A stretch of 64,000 nucleotides of DNA. It comes from Marinicella sediminis. GTDB lineage: Bacteria > Pseudomonadota > Gammaproteobacteria > Xanthomonadales > Marinicellaceae. The notes beneath the pieces are model-generated. The model was not told the DNA's origin, did not search any database, and saw only the letters and a program-made list of their open reading frames with translations. Position numbers and translations under genes: made by a program. The stretch lies in assembly GCF_002000055.1 (NCBI RefSeq), contig NZ_MVBD01000001.1, positions 186,001 to 250,000 of the forward strand. The letters are read 5' to 3'. Every line of letters begins with the position of its first letter. The stretch's first letter is position 1. This document shows, one piece after another, positions 26,627 to 35,747 of the stretch.

Positions 26627-29023
26627 CTAATCGACAATGACCTCAAAATTATTGGCAAAGATCAGGTCATTAAACAGGCCTTCGCAAGCTGCACCTGAAG
26701 TCCTCAACCGAAAATCATCCAGGTACCAGCCATCACGGGTGACCGAGCCGTCGGTTTCCAGCCGAAAGCGGATTCGCAACTGGGTACTGTTAACAGGCGG
26801 TTCAATGAGGTGGGTTTGTGGTTGCCAATTGTTTTGATTGTCACAGCGGTTCAATTGTTGCCAGTTGCCACCGTCAAACTGCACTTCGGTGTAACCGTAA
26901 TCATAACCTGCTTCAGTGTCACACAGACTCATGTAAGACAGTTCCAAACGGTCCGTTGAGGCAATGTTGATTGATTGGGACATCAGACTGATGTTCAGGT
27001 CATCGCTGTAATTCCCTCCCGGGCTGTCGGTCCAGGCATGGGTCGGACTGGCGCTTTGTTCGTTGCTGATGGCCCAGGGGTTGTCGGACTGCCACAGCTG
27101 AGAACCGCTTTCCACATCATCATTCAGCACATCGCAGAAAGGTTGTAATTCAATGTTTTGGGTTAACTCATCACCTGCTGACAGGGTCAGGTTATCCAAC
27201 GTTAAGGTGGCATATTCTGCTGCACTTACCACCAGGTCAGCAGTGCCTGGTTTGATGAATTGCTGATAACTGCCATTGGCTTGAGAAAGGGCCTGAGACT
27301 GATTGATGGTCAATAAAGCCTGGTCAATGGGTAAGCCAGTGAGGGCATCGGTGACTGATCCGGATAAACGGGCTACCTGACTTGCTTCAACCACATCTAC
27401 AAACCTTGCATAAGTACCGCCTTCGTGGGTGCCGTCAGAGGCTTGTACATATATGAGGTGCTGCCCCAAAGGCAGACCTTGACTGTTGATGGTGCCGGAA
27501 AAAGCTTCGGCGGTTTCATCAAAAGCACCATCCACAGCAGTCAGTGCCTGGCCGGAAATCGCCTTGATTGGTAATTGGTTGAGGTATGCAGTGACGGTTT
27601 GTACATTGCCGGTGGTCTGTGCACCGTTGCTTTGGTTGTAGCGGTCATCATTGGCCACACCACTGACGAGTAGCTGGCTGGCTGATGTGACGACATTGGG
27701 AATCACGGTCAGTTGTTCTATGTCAGGGCCCAATGGCTGCTGATAAGGCAGCTGAGCAACCCTGGCCAGATAGATCAGGGCCTGCAGGTTATCCGGATAT
27801 ATGGTGCTTTCAAAAGTAGCACAATCCTGAAAAAAAGCAGTGCCCAGTTCAAATGCCAGCGAAGCCACGCCCAATTCACCATAAATGGCATCAATGGAAC
27901 CGCCGCCGGTAATCACCAGGTCATTGACTGGTTGCGGACGGTATTGGTTGAACCAGGCGGTGCGTTTACCCAATGCCTGCAATTGGTTGTCATTGGCGGT
28001 GTTGTTGTTGGTGTAGCCCCATGGCCACAACATCAGCTCACTGAAACTGTGGATGTCAATAAATATGCCCGGTGTGTCTGCCGGCGCAGCGTCGTTGGGG
28101 CCGGTTCCCCGGTTGTCATCAAAGATTTGTCTCAGGTGATTCATTTGCGCACTGATTTCCGGCTCGGTGGCAGCAGCCGGTCCCCGATAGGTTTCACTGC
28201 ACTCGTTGGATGAGCCGCCTATGTCCCATTGGAAGGGATAATTGCGGTTGAGGTCTACCCCGCGGTCATTGCTGTTTGGTGAACAATAACTCTGGTTGGT
28301 GTTTTTGCGCCATAAGATGCCGGTCTGGGCTTGTTCACGGCCGTCCGGGTTGGTGATCAGTGACAATTGAATTTCGTGATGATCGAGAATCCAGGTGACA
28401 TCAGCATCCACCCCATATTGACTGAGTAAGTGTTCGGCAAAACGGGTATTCAGTTCAGCGGTGGTGTATTCCCTGGCGTGAATTGAAGAAGCCATAAATA
28501 ATATGGGTTTATCGCCGGGGATGTTCTGATTGGTTAACTGCAGGACTTTCAGGTCTGAACCAGCGTTGCTGAGGTTTTGTTTCTCCCAGCTATCGCCGAT
28601 GTCAATGATGGCTGCCAGATCGGGATGATCGTTCACCATTTGGTCCATGCGCTGAAAAGTTTCAGCCACTGTTCCATAGCAACTGAAGCCCGGTATGCCG
28701 CTGCCATTGGTCGCCCGGGTTGACTGCTCCAGTCCCTGCTGCCAGTTGTTGATCATGTGCTGATCTGCTCTGAGTGGTAAGCCTTTCGCCAGTAGCCAGT
28801 TGAGCTCCTGTTCATCTTGCAGATAAACAACAGCAAAACGCTGATCGGCATTCACTGCCCACATATCCAGCCGGTCAGACACCGGTTGAAGTTGGGCGGC
28901 TTCCTCAAAATATACCCGCACAATGGTGGGAAATGATTGGTTCTGGGTGGACGTCAAAACAGGCGATTCGATGCCCCAGCTGATGGTGGTCCAAAGTATC
29001 AGGCACAGGAAAGTGTGTTTCAT
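26627..29023 (-). CDS. Secreted zinc carboxypeptidase, M14 family
   Basis: A 798-residue secreted peptidase. It has a signal peptide at 1-18. The M14 zinc site is visible: first ligands in SSIHAREYTTAEL (H and E about 179-182), the substrate-binding NPDGRE, then the third ligand H in FIDIHSFSELML (about 323) and the general base E in SLAFELGTAFF (about 391). After the catalytic domain come a carboxypeptidase-regulatory-like beta domain (about 545-620) and a jelly-roll-like domain (about 650-780). The C terminus, LIFANNFEVIVD, matches the tail of the secreted propeller protein, hinting at a shared sorting route. It lies 11 bases downstream of ubiK on the same strand. Confidence 0.88.
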   Translation of the reverse strand: MKHTFLCLILWTTISWGIESPVLTSTQNQSFPTIVRVYFEEAAQLQPVSDRLDMWAVNADQRFAVVYLQDEQELNWLLAKGLPLRADQHMINNWQQGLEQSTRATNGSGIPGFSCYGTVAETFQRMDQMVNDHPDLAAIIDIGDSWEKQNLSNAGSDLKVLQLTNQNIPGDKPILFMASSIHAREYTTAELNTRFAEHLLSQYGVDADVTWILDHHEIQLSLITNPDGREQAQTGILWRKNTNQSYCSPNSNDRGVDLNRNYPFQWDIGGSSNECSETYRGPAAATEPEISAQMNHLRQIFDDNRGTGPNDAAPADTPGIFIDIHSFSELMLWPWGYTNNNTANDNQLQALGKRTAWFNQYRPQPVNDLVITGGGSIDAIYGELGVASLAFELGTAFFQDCATFESTIYPDNLQALIYLARVAQLPYQQPLGPDIEQLTVIPNVVTSASQLLVSGVANDDRYNQSNGAQTTGNVQTVTAYLNQLPIKAISGQALTAVDGAFDETAEAFSGTINSQGLPLGQHLIYVQASDGTHEGGTYARFVDVVEASQVARLSGSVTDALTGLPIDQALLTINQSQALSQANGSYQQFIKPGTADLVVSAAEYATLTLDNLTLSAGDELTQNIELQPFCDVLNDDVESGSQLWQSDNPWAISNEQSASPTHAWTDSPGGNYSDDLNISLMSQSINIASTDRLELSYMSLCDTEAGYDYGYTEVQFDGGNWQQLNRCDNQNNWQPQTHLIEPPVNSTQLRIRFRLETDGSVTRDGWYLDDFRLRTSGAACEGLFNDLIFANNFEVIVD

Positions 29024-29034
29024 GACAGGGATGC

Positions 29035-29271
29035 TCAGTTGTCCAGTTCGTCCACTAATTTTTCCAGGGCTTCCAGTTTGGCCCGGGTTTTGGCCAACAC
29101 CGCTTTTTGTACTTCAAATTCTTCGCGGGTGACCAGGTCGGCTTTTTGCAGACTGGCTGTGAGGATGGATTTCATGTTTTTGGCGAAGTCCTGACGCATG
29201 GTTTTCAGGTCTTCCGGAATAAACTGTTCAGCTTTATTGACAATGTCTTCTACGATTTCGGCTTTGATCAT
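29035..29271 (-). CDS. ubiK: Ubiquinone biosynthesis accessory factor UbiK (YqiC/BMFP family)
   Basis: A 78-residue protein. The N-terminal half is amphipathic and the C-terminal half is a coiled coil (TREEFEVQKAVLAKTRAKL, about 49-67), exactly the layout and length of the YqiC/BMFP family. In Enterobacteria UbiK binds the UbiJ protein and supports aerobic ubiquinone synthesis. The gene starts a short same-strand run with the carboxypeptidase and is divergent from rnr. Confidence 0.88.
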   Translation of the reverse strand: MIKAEIVEDIVNKAEQFIPEDLKTMRQDFAKNMKSILTASLQKADLVTREEFEVQKAVLAKTRAKLEALEKLVDELDN

Positions 29272-29379
29272 GTGAGTCTCTATTTTCTTGTGGTCCTATT
29301 TTAGCACCAATGAAAGTGTCTGCAGTGAGTCATTGTGCCTGGCTTCAGGCAATCATTTTGTGACACTGTGGTTATTTAT

Positions 29380-29408
29380 GTGAAAGTCAGCGGTCATTCA
29401 ACTATAAT
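29380..29408 (+). promoter_or_regulatory. rnr promoter candidate, close to the start codon
   Basis: A perfect -10 hexamer TATAAT at 29403-29408 with GTGAAA (4 of 6 to consensus) 17 bases upstream at 29380-29385. The ATG of rnr begins at 29415, where transcription would itself be expected to start. Confidence 0.6.
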
Positions 29409-29414
29409 GGCGCC

Positions 29415-31724
29415 ATGAAAAACCCTTTTAACATCCCTGATCCGGAGTTTTCCGAACAGGTCAAAAAATACGAACATCCCATCCCCAGCAGAACCGCCCT
29501 CATTAATTTCCTGGAACAGGAACAAAAACTGCTCAAACTTGAATCCATTGCCATCAAAATCGGCATTCAGAACGATGATCAGCTGGAAGGGCTTAAACAC
29601 CGCCTGCGCAGCATGGTGCGTGATGGTCAGCTGCTGGTCAACCGTCGAGGTGGTTATGGTGTGCGCACAAAACTAGAACTGACCCAGGGGCGCATCAGTG
29701 CCCACCCCGATGGTTTTGGGTTTCTGGTATCAGATGAGCTGGATGAAGATGCTTTCATCACACCCAAACAAATGCGCAGCGTCATGGATGGTGATGTGGT
29801 GTTGGCTGATGTGCAATCTTCCCACAAAGGCGGTGGCAAACTGGACGCCTTTATCGTTGAAGTGCTCAGTCGGGCTCACGCCACTGTGGCTGGCCGTCTG
29901 GTAGACGAAGAAGGCCTGGCTTATCTGAAAGCAGATAACTCAAGGATTGGTGACATCATGATTCCCCGTGAAGCCATGGGTACCGCTACTCACAATGACT
30001 ATGTCACGGTCAGTATTAAAAAATACCCGGAAAAACACCGTCCGGCTTTTGGCGAAGTGATTGCCATATTGGGTCAGCAGCTGAATCATGAATTGTCGAT
30101 GCAACTGACCATTGTCAGTGAGGGCCTGCCACATGAATGGCCCACGGCGGTCGAGCAATACCGGAATCAGATTCCCACAGAGGTCAAGGCATCACATCTG
30201 GGGCCACACAAAGACATCAGACATTTGCCACTGGTTACCATTGACGGCGCTGATGCCCGTGACTTTGATGATGCGGTTTACGCGGAGCCCACCGACAATG
30301 GCTATAAATTGTTGGTGGCGATTGCTGATGTGTCTACTTATGTGCGACCGGAATACCCGCTGGACAAAGAAGCGTTCAACAGAGGTACTTCGGTGTATTT
30401 TCCAGGCCGGGTGATTCCCATGCTGCCGCTGGAGCTGTCCAACGGCATTTGTTCACTGAACCCTCATGTTGATCGTCTGAGCATGGTTTGTGAGATGCAC
30501 TTTAATTACAGTGGTGAGATTCAGTCCTATGAGTTTTACCGGGGCTTGATGCATTCCCATGCCCGCATCACTTATGATGAAGCCTGGCATTATCTGGATC
30601 AGGGCGAGGCGAAAGCTGATTGGCCGGCATCGGTCACTGAATCACTGGATCACCAGTATCAGCTGTTCAAAATTCTGCAACAGGAAAAACATGCCCGTGG
30701 TGGTATTGAGTTCAACTCAACCGATGTGTTCATTCACATTGGCGAGGATGGTATGGTCGATGACATCCAGCCCTACACCCGGAATGATGCCCACAAATTG
30801 ATAGAAAACTTCATGATTTCTGCCAATGTGTGTGCAGCGAAATTCATCGAAAAGCATGGTGTACCCGCTTCATTCCGCTGTCACAATCCGCCACCGGAAG
30901 GAAAAATCAAAGACCTGGTGACGTTCCTCAAAGGCTTGGGTGTGAAACCCGATTTTCGCGAAAACCCGACGCCCAAGGACCTGACCAAGCTGCTCAATCA
31001 GATCAAACACAGGGAAGACAAGAACCTCATTGAGCAGGTGGTTTTACGTTCTCAGTCGCTGGCCACCTATGAAGCTGAAAATGCCGGCCACTTTGGCCTT
31101 GCACTGACCCATTACGCTCACTTTACTTCACCCATCCGTCGTTATCCGGACCTCATGGTGCATCGTGCCATTGATCACATTGTGTATCACAAAAATGAGC
31201 CTTATCAATACTCCGAAGCCCAGGCAATAGACATCAATAAACAATGTTCAATGACCGAGCGCCGGGCAGAAACGGCTTCCAGGGAGGTGGACGCCCGGTT
31301 GAAATGTTTGTTCATGCAACAATTCATTGGTGATGAAATGTCTGGAACAGTCTCAGGTGTGACCCGCTTTGGTTTGTTTGTGCAGCTGGAAAATTATCAG
31401 GTTGATGGTTTGATTCATGTGACTTCATTGCCCAATGACTATTACCATTATGATGGCATTAAACATCAGTTGACGGGTGAGCGCGGTGGCAACGAGTTTC
31501 GCCTGACCGATCACCTGATGGTTAAGATCGCAGCAGTGGATCTGGATGACCGGCGCATTGATTTTGAGTATGTGGGCAAATTGAATGCCAAAGGCGAATT
31601 GAAAAAACCCAAAGCAGACAAGTCCGTTGATGGTCGCAGCAAAGGTACCGGGAAAAAACCCGAGAAACCCAAAAAAGGTCAACCCAAAGGAAAGAACAGG
31701 CGTCGCCGCAAAAAGCAATCATGA
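29415..31724 (+). CDS. rnr: Ribonuclease R
   Basis: A 769-residue 3'-to-5' exoribonuclease that degrades structured RNA. Order: N-terminal helix-turn-helix (about 25-75), cold-shock domains (about 85-225), RNB catalytic domain with the aspartate cluster in GADARDFDDAVY (about 277-288) and the HYAHFTSPIRRYPDLMVHR signature (about 556-574), S1 domain (about 640-720), then a lysine-rich tail (about 725-769). All are complete. It overlaps rlmB by four bases (ATGA), the rnr-rlmB arrangement known from E. coli. There is no ribosome-binding site in front of the ATG, and a TATAAT sits seven bases upstream. Confidence 0.95.
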   Translation: MKNPFNIPDPEFSEQVKKYEHPIPSRTALINFLEQEQKLLKLESIAIKIGIQNDDQLEGLKHRLRSMVRDGQLLVNRRGGYGVRTKLELTQGRISAHPDGFGFLVSDELDEDAFITPKQMRSVMDGDVVLADVQSSHKGGGKLDAFIVEVLSRAHATVAGRLVDEEGLAYLKADNSRIGDIMIPREAMGTATHNDYVTVSIKKYPEKHRPAFGEVIAILGQQLNHELSMQLTIVSEGLPHEWPTAVEQYRNQIPTEVKASHLGPHKDIRHLPLVTIDGADARDFDDAVYAEPTDNGYKLLVAIADVSTYVRPEYPLDKEAFNRGTSVYFPGRVIPMLPLELSNGICSLNPHVDRLSMVCEMHFNYSGEIQSYEFYRGLMHSHARITYDEAWHYLDQGEAKADWPASVTESLDHQYQLFKILQQEKHARGGIEFNSTDVFIHIGEDGMVDDIQPYTRNDAHKLIENFMISANVCAAKFIEKHGVPASFRCHNPPPEGKIKDLVTFLKGLGVKPDFRENPTPKDLTKLLNQIKHREDKNLIEQVVLRSQSLATYEAENAGHFGLALTHYAHFTSPIRRYPDLMVHRAIDHIVYHKNEPYQYSEAQAIDINKQCSMTERRAETASREVDARLKCLFMQQFIGDEMSGTVSGVTRFGLFVQLENYQVDGLIHVTSLPNDYYHYDGIKHQLTGERGGNEFRLTDHLMVKIAAVDLDDRRIDFEYVGKLNAKGELKKPKADKSVDGRSKGTGKKPEKPKKGQPKGKNRRRRKKQS

Positions 31725-32479
31725 GTGATGACAAGCCTCAATTGATCTTTGGTATTCATGCGGTTGAACTGGCGCTGAAAGCAGGAGAGCAGGTCGCTGA
31801 AATCTGGTTGCAGAAAGACGCGCAAAACAAACGGTTGCTGAATTTACTCAAGCTGGCCGAACAATCTCGATTGCCATTGAGCCGGGTTTCCCTACAAGAC
31901 TTGGATCGCCTGGTGAACGACCGTCATCAGGGCGTCGTGGCACGTATTCGTGGCGTTCAGCTGAAGACAGAAAAGGACCTCAAAAAGCAACTCGTAAACT
32001 GGCAGAATCCGCTGATTTTGGTATTGGACTGTATTGAAGATCCACGCAACCTCGGCGCCTGTCTGCGCAGTGCCGATGCCGCCGGAGTGACTGCAGTGGT
32101 GTTCAGCAAAGATAAATCCGCTTCCATCACCGCCGTCACGCACAAAACCGCAGCCGGAGCGGTTGAACACCTTGAAATCTTTCAGGTCACCAACCTGGTA
32201 CGTGCCATAGAAGCCATCAAGCAGGCCGGTGTCTGGGTATACGGCACCGCACTGGATGAGACCAGTCAGAGCATTTACCAGACTGACCTGAGCGGCCCTG
32301 TGGCCATTGTCATGGGTAATGAGGGAAAGGGCCTGAGACACCTGGTGAAACAATCCTGTGACCACCTGATTGATTTACCCATGGCCGGAGCGGTGCAAAG
32401 CCTCAACGTGGCGGTGGCCACCGGGGTGACCCTTTTTGAGGTGGTCAGACAGAGGAGTCTACATGCTGACACACATTGA
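31721..32479 (+). CDS. rlmB: 23S rRNA (guanosine-2'-O-)-methyltransferase RlmB
   Basis: A 252-residue SpoU-family methyltransferase that methylates G2251 of 23S rRNA. An N-terminal substrate-binding domain (about 1-75) is followed by the SPOUT knot with the three family motifs: NLGACLRSADAAGV (about 107-120), IVMGNEGKGLRHLV (about 195-210) and SLNVAVATGVTLFEV (about 226-240). The start overlaps rnr by four bases and the end overlaps the GNAT gene by 17, so the three genes are tightly packed. Confidence 0.95.
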   Translation: MSDDKPQLIFGIHAVELALKAGEQVAEIWLQKDAQNKRLLNLLKLAEQSRLPLSRVSLQDLDRLVNDRHQGVVARIRGVQLKTEKDLKKQLVNWQNPLILVLDCIEDPRNLGACLRSADAAGVTAVVFSKDKSASITAVTHKTAAGAVEHLEIFQVTNLVRAIEAIKQAGVWVYGTALDETSQSIYQTDLSGPVAIVMGNEGKGLRHLVKQSCDHLIDLPMAGAVQSLNVAVATGVTLFEVVRQRSLHADTH

Positions 32480-32747
32480 ACACAACACCGACGCCCACCG
32501 CTTTGAAGTCCACCTGGATGACCATGTGGGTTACCTGTCCTACCTGCTTGAAGACGGGGTGATCAACTACAACCACACCATTGTTCCAAAAGCCCTTGGC
32601 GGCCGTGGCATCGGCACCGAACTGGTCAAATACGCCCTGGCTTATGCCCGGGTCAATCATTTAAAGGTCATTCCAGGCTGTTCTTTTGTTGAAGCCTACA
32701 TCAGCAAACACCCCGGGCATCAGGACTTACTGGCTGATCACACTTGA
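32463..32747 (+). CDS. GNAT-family N-acetyltransferase (YjdJ-like)
   Basis: A 94-residue short acetyltransferase-like protein of the small GNAT group. The acetyl-CoA loop is ALGGRGIGTELVKYALAYAR (about 41-60), followed by VIPGCSFVEAYISKHP with the conserved cysteine of the YjdJ-type proteins. The start at ATG 32463 is fixed by GAGGAG four bases upstream, placing it inside the end of rlmB with 17 bases of overlap. The substrate is unknown. Confidence 0.85.
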   Translation: MLTHIEHNTDAHRFEVHLDDHVGYLSYLLEDGVINYNHTIVPKALGGRGIGTELVKYALAYARVNHLKVIPGCSFVEAYISKHPGHQDLLADHT

Positions 32748-32754
32748 ATCATTC

Positions 32755-33561
32755 TCAGCGCTGACCTTGTAATACGGGCAACACCGGCTGTTCAGTCAAG
32801 CGGCGGTCAATGTTCAATAATTGTCTGAGGATGGCGGTGTGGCCCTGACCGCCCAAAACAAACAGCCTGGCGCCCGGTGAAGCGTGTTGCTGCATCTTTG
32901 CGTACATGCGGAAGTTGCGGTGCCACCAACTGGCTGTGGCATCTGCACCAACAAAATCCTGTCCAGCGCCCACGGCATTGGTATACAGGTAAAAATCCAT
33001 GTTGTGCTGATCAGTTTTGGCCTCATTGTTTTTCACCAGCAGTTGTTGCAGGCTGAGTGACTGATGGTCGGCCTGCATCTCAGCCGTGACTTCGGCAATT
33101 TTCTGTTGCAGTTGTTGCATCACCTCAGGTTCGTGGTTACTCAGGTGGTCCATCAGGCGTTGCCCCTGCCAGTGCACTTCACGTTCATCAAAACTGTGGA
33201 CCTCCCTGAGGCCAGCCAGTTTGGCTACCCGGAATCCCAGCTGATAGATTTCATTGGCCGGTAAGGTAAAGTTTCCGGCCAGATACTGCTGATACTCGTC
33301 ATTGATTTTTTCATGACTGGCCGGGTTGAATTCCAGCAATACCACGGTTGGGTGGGTGGCAGCGATGCGTTCACTGAGCCTGATCAGATAGGTCTGGCTG
33401 GTCTCATCCATGACATTGATGTGTTCTGTTTTGACCACGTCAAGGCCTGGTGAGTCGAAATGAAAAGTGCCCATCAGCATGACCCTGGCTGGTTCAGCCA
33501 CCGCATTGAATGCACACATCAGCGTGGCGATCAGGCAGACCCTGAAAATGATTTTGATCAT
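32755..33561 (-). CDS. DUF5694 / TraB-like periplasmic protein
   Basis: A 268-residue protein. ATG 33561 is preferred over the longer frame to 33621 because GAGGAA lies six bases upstream and a signal peptide begins there (MIKIIFRVCLIATLMCAFN). The mature part has the ARVMLMGTFHFDSPG stretch and the VVLLEFNP and GARLFVLGGQGHTAIL phrases typical of DUF5694 and TraB/ChaN-like folds. The biochemical role is not established. It is convergent with the GNAT gene and divergent from ahpC. Confidence 0.75.
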   Translation of the reverse strand: MIKIIFRVCLIATLMCAFNAVAEPARVMLMGTFHFDSPGLDVVKTEHINVMDETSQTYLIRLSERIAATHPTVVLLEFNPASHEKINDEYQQYLAGNFTLPANEIYQLGFRVAKLAGLREVHSFDEREVHWQGQRLMDHLSNHEPEVMQQLQQKIAEVTAEMQADHQSLSLQQLLVKNNEAKTDQHNMDFYLYTNAVGAGQDFVGADATASWWHRNFRMYAKMQQHASPGARLFVLGGQGHTAILRQLLNIDRRLTEQPVLPVLQGQR

Positions 33562-33773
33562 CGGTATTCCTCTTGTTTGGTCTTCATGTAACTGACCAAA
33601 AGCCTGAATGTTACAAAACAAGTTGGTTTTTCAACCCGGTCACATTGTCATCTAAAAATCAGAACACTGTGATTTAATCATTCAATTTTACAAATCACAC
33701 CGTCGCATCTAACATACACCCATCGTTTCAATTTATTAATTCATTTTTACCCACTAAAACAGGAGTACACAAC

Positions 33774-34343
33774 ATGATCAGCGTAGGTGACCAATTTCCC
33801 GCTTATAACTTAACCGCCGTCGATGGCAAACCATTTGATGACATCAACATCGACAATGTATTTGTGAACATCAGTAATGAGAGTTTCCCTGGCAAATGGC
33901 AGGTGATGTTTTTCTACCCGAAAGATTTTACTTTTGTCTGTCCGACTGAAATCGCTGCTTTTGCTGAGTTGAATGAAGATTTCGCTGATCGCGACGCACA
34001 GCTGATCACCGCCAGCACAGATACAGAATTCACCCATTGGGCCTGGCGTAAACACCAGGAAGAATTGCGCGATTTGCCGATTCCCATGCTCGCCGATGTG
34101 AAGCGTGAGTTGACTTCAGCTTTGGGAATTCTCGATCAAGCGGAAGGTGCGGCCCAACGTGCGGTGTTCATCATTGATCCTGATGGTATTGTGCGCTTTT
34201 CCATGGTGACTGACCTGAATGTCGGCCGCAATCCCAAAGAGGTACTGCGTGTGCTGGATGCTTTGCAAACCGACGAGCTGTGTCCCTGCAACTGGAGCAA
34301 AGGTGACGACACCATCGACCTGCAACAAGCCACCGCAGCCTGA
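33774..34343 (+). CDS. ahpC: Alkyl hydroperoxide reductase subunit C / peroxiredoxin
   Basis: A 189-residue typical 2-Cys peroxiredoxin that reduces H2O2 and organic peroxides. Peroxidatic C56 is in FTFVCPTEI; the resolving cysteine is one of C170/C172 in ELCPCNW. The CPCNW end matches AhpC proteins that are recycled by AhpD rather than AhpF, which fits the neighbour. The ribosome site AGGAG is nine bases before the ATG. The 212-base upstream region is AT-rich; no certain OxyR site was recognised. Confidence 0.93.
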   Translation: MISVGDQFPAYNLTAVDGKPFDDINIDNVFVNISNESFPGKWQVMFFYPKDFTFVCPTEIAAFAELNEDFADRDAQLITASTDTEFTHWAWRKHQEELRDLPIPMLADVKRELTSALGILDQAEGAAQRAVFIIDPDGIVRFSMVTDLNVGRNPKEVLRVLDALQTDELCPCNWSKGDDTIDLQQATAA

Positions 34344-34372
34344 CAATTAATTTTATCTTACCCACAACGAAT

Positions 34373-34393
34373 GGCCGGTGCTGACCGCCGGCC
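34373..34393 (+). other. Small hairpin between ahpC and ahpD
   Basis: Arms GGCCGG and CCGGCC are separated by nine bases, with no T-run. It could limit read-through or protect the upstream message; the position between co-oriented partner genes suggests it tunes their ratio. Confidence 0.35.
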
Positions 34394-34414
34394 TTCACTG
34401 ATGAGGAACATATC

Positions 34415-34981
34415 ATGACCATTCAAACACTCAAAGCGGCGTTACCGGAATACGCCAAAGACATCAAACTCAACCTCGGCAGTGTACTGACCGAAGAAGG
34501 ATCCGCAGGACTGACTGAACAACAGATCGCCATGGTAGCCCTGGGCTCGGCCTACGCCACCAAAGACGCAGATGTGATCGGCGGAATCACCGGTTCTGCT
34601 TCCACCGTGCTGTCTGCTGATGAGATCAAAGCCGTCAAAGCCGCCACCACCATCATGGCGATGAACAATGTGTACTACCGCTTCACCCATCTGGTGAGCG
34701 ATCAAAGCTACAGCACCATGCCGGCCAAACTGCGCATGAATGTGATGGCCAACCCTGGCATTGAGAAAATTGATTTTGAATTGATTTCTTTGGCCGTATC
34801 TGCCATCGAAGGCTGTGGCCTGTGTATCGACTCACACGTCGCGGTGATCGGCAAACATGGCATCAGCAAGGAAGGCATCCAATCATCGATTCGCATCGCA
34901 GCCACCATCAATGCGGTGGCACAGGCTTTGGACATTGAGCGTCATGCATCTGACGAGACCAGTGGCAGCATAGCGGCTTAA
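34415..34981 (+). CDS. ahpD: Alkyl hydroperoxidase AhpD
   Basis: A 188-residue AhpD-family protein. The catalytic C134-x2-C137 and following H141 sit in EGCGLCIDSH, the conserved proton-relay motif. AhpD passes electrons to AhpC in the actinobacterial system, and here it lies 71 bases downstream of ahpC on the same strand, supporting the same partnership. ATGAGGAA lies just before the start codon. A clear terminator follows. Confidence 0.93.
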   Translation: MTIQTLKAALPEYAKDIKLNLGSVLTEEGSAGLTEQQIAMVALGSAYATKDADVIGGITGSASTVLSADEIKAVKAATTIMAMNNVYYRFTHLVSDQSYSTMPAKLRMNVMANPGIEKIDFELISLAVSAIEGCGLCIDSHVAVIGKHGISKEGIQSSIRIAATINAVAQALDIERHASDETSGSIAA

Positions 34982-35016
34982 TACAACCCGTTTTTTCATT
35001 TATTATCCTCCCCTGA

Positions 35017-35051
35017 CCACTCAGTCGTTCATTCGATTGGGTGGTTTTTTT
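35017..35051 (+). terminator. Rho-independent terminator after ahpD
   Basis: Imperfect stem CCACTCAGTCG / CGATTGGGTGG with loop TTCATT, followed by seven T residues, 35 bases beyond the ahpD stop. Confidence 0.82.
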
Positions 35052-35112
35052 GTTATGGCATGGGTTCTGTGTCTGGCTTGTTTTATAATAAAACCAGTTA
35101 ACCGGATGATTG

Positions 35113-35682
35113 ATGATGAGGTATTTGGGTTTATTGGTGTTGTTGATGAGTGGCTGTGCCACGGGTCCTCAGCCCATTGAGTGTGATGAAGCTGAACCTT
35201 GTGAGGGCAGCACCATTGAAGAAGTGGCCAAAGAACACGAAGTGCGCTTCACGCGCGCGATGCGACTGGTGCTGGAACAACTGACCGCCAACAAAGCCAA
35301 AGGCACCGATGATCCCCAAAAACTTCAGGCCATGCGGGTGCTGGCCAAAACCGATGCGGCGAAAAGCTATGCCTTTACCCGGATTTATGCGGTGTCTGCT
35401 GATCATTGCCCGGATGAGGTGCGCCAGGCCCTGATCCATTATCAAAACCAGGCCGCACCCATCATCCAACTCGGTCATTACTATTATCAACACGGCATTG
35501 ATGCAAAATTGGGTGATCAGGACTTCAGTCAAACCGGCGAAGCCCTGACCCAGGGATTGGAAGAGATGCTGGAGCGATTATCCATGGAACACCGGCAGGC
35601 CAGCCCGGCCCAGCTGAGCAGCAAATGTCAGGAAGCCAAAGCGGCGCTGGAAAGCCTGGCCTTTTTGTATGGGGCTTATTGA
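35113..35682 (+). CDS. Hypothetical lipoprotein
   Basis: About 189 residues with an N-terminal lipoprotein signal: hydrophobic LGLLVLLMSG followed by the lipobox cysteine (LMSGC, near residue 15). Three in-frame start codons follow one another (TTG 35110, ATG 35113, ATG 35116), so the exact start is uncertain by a few residues. The mature part is alpha-helical and cysteine-bearing (IECDEAEPCEG, DHCPDEV, SSKCQEA), without a recognised family. It stands alone after a terminator. Confidence 0.7.
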   Translation: MMRYLGLLVLLMSGCATGPQPIECDEAEPCEGSTIEEVAKEHEVRFTRAMRLVLEQLTANKAKGTDDPQKLQAMRVLAKTDAAKSYAFTRIYAVSADHCPDEVRQALIHYQNQAAPIIQLGHYYYQHGIDAKLGDQDFSQTGEALTQGLEEMLERLSMEHRQASPAQLSSKCQEAKAALESLAFLYGAY

Positions 35683-35747
35683 AGCAATGGTCAAGAAAAA
35701 CCAACGGCCTCTTATTTAGCAGGTGGCTAGCTGTTGGTTGGTTGGGT

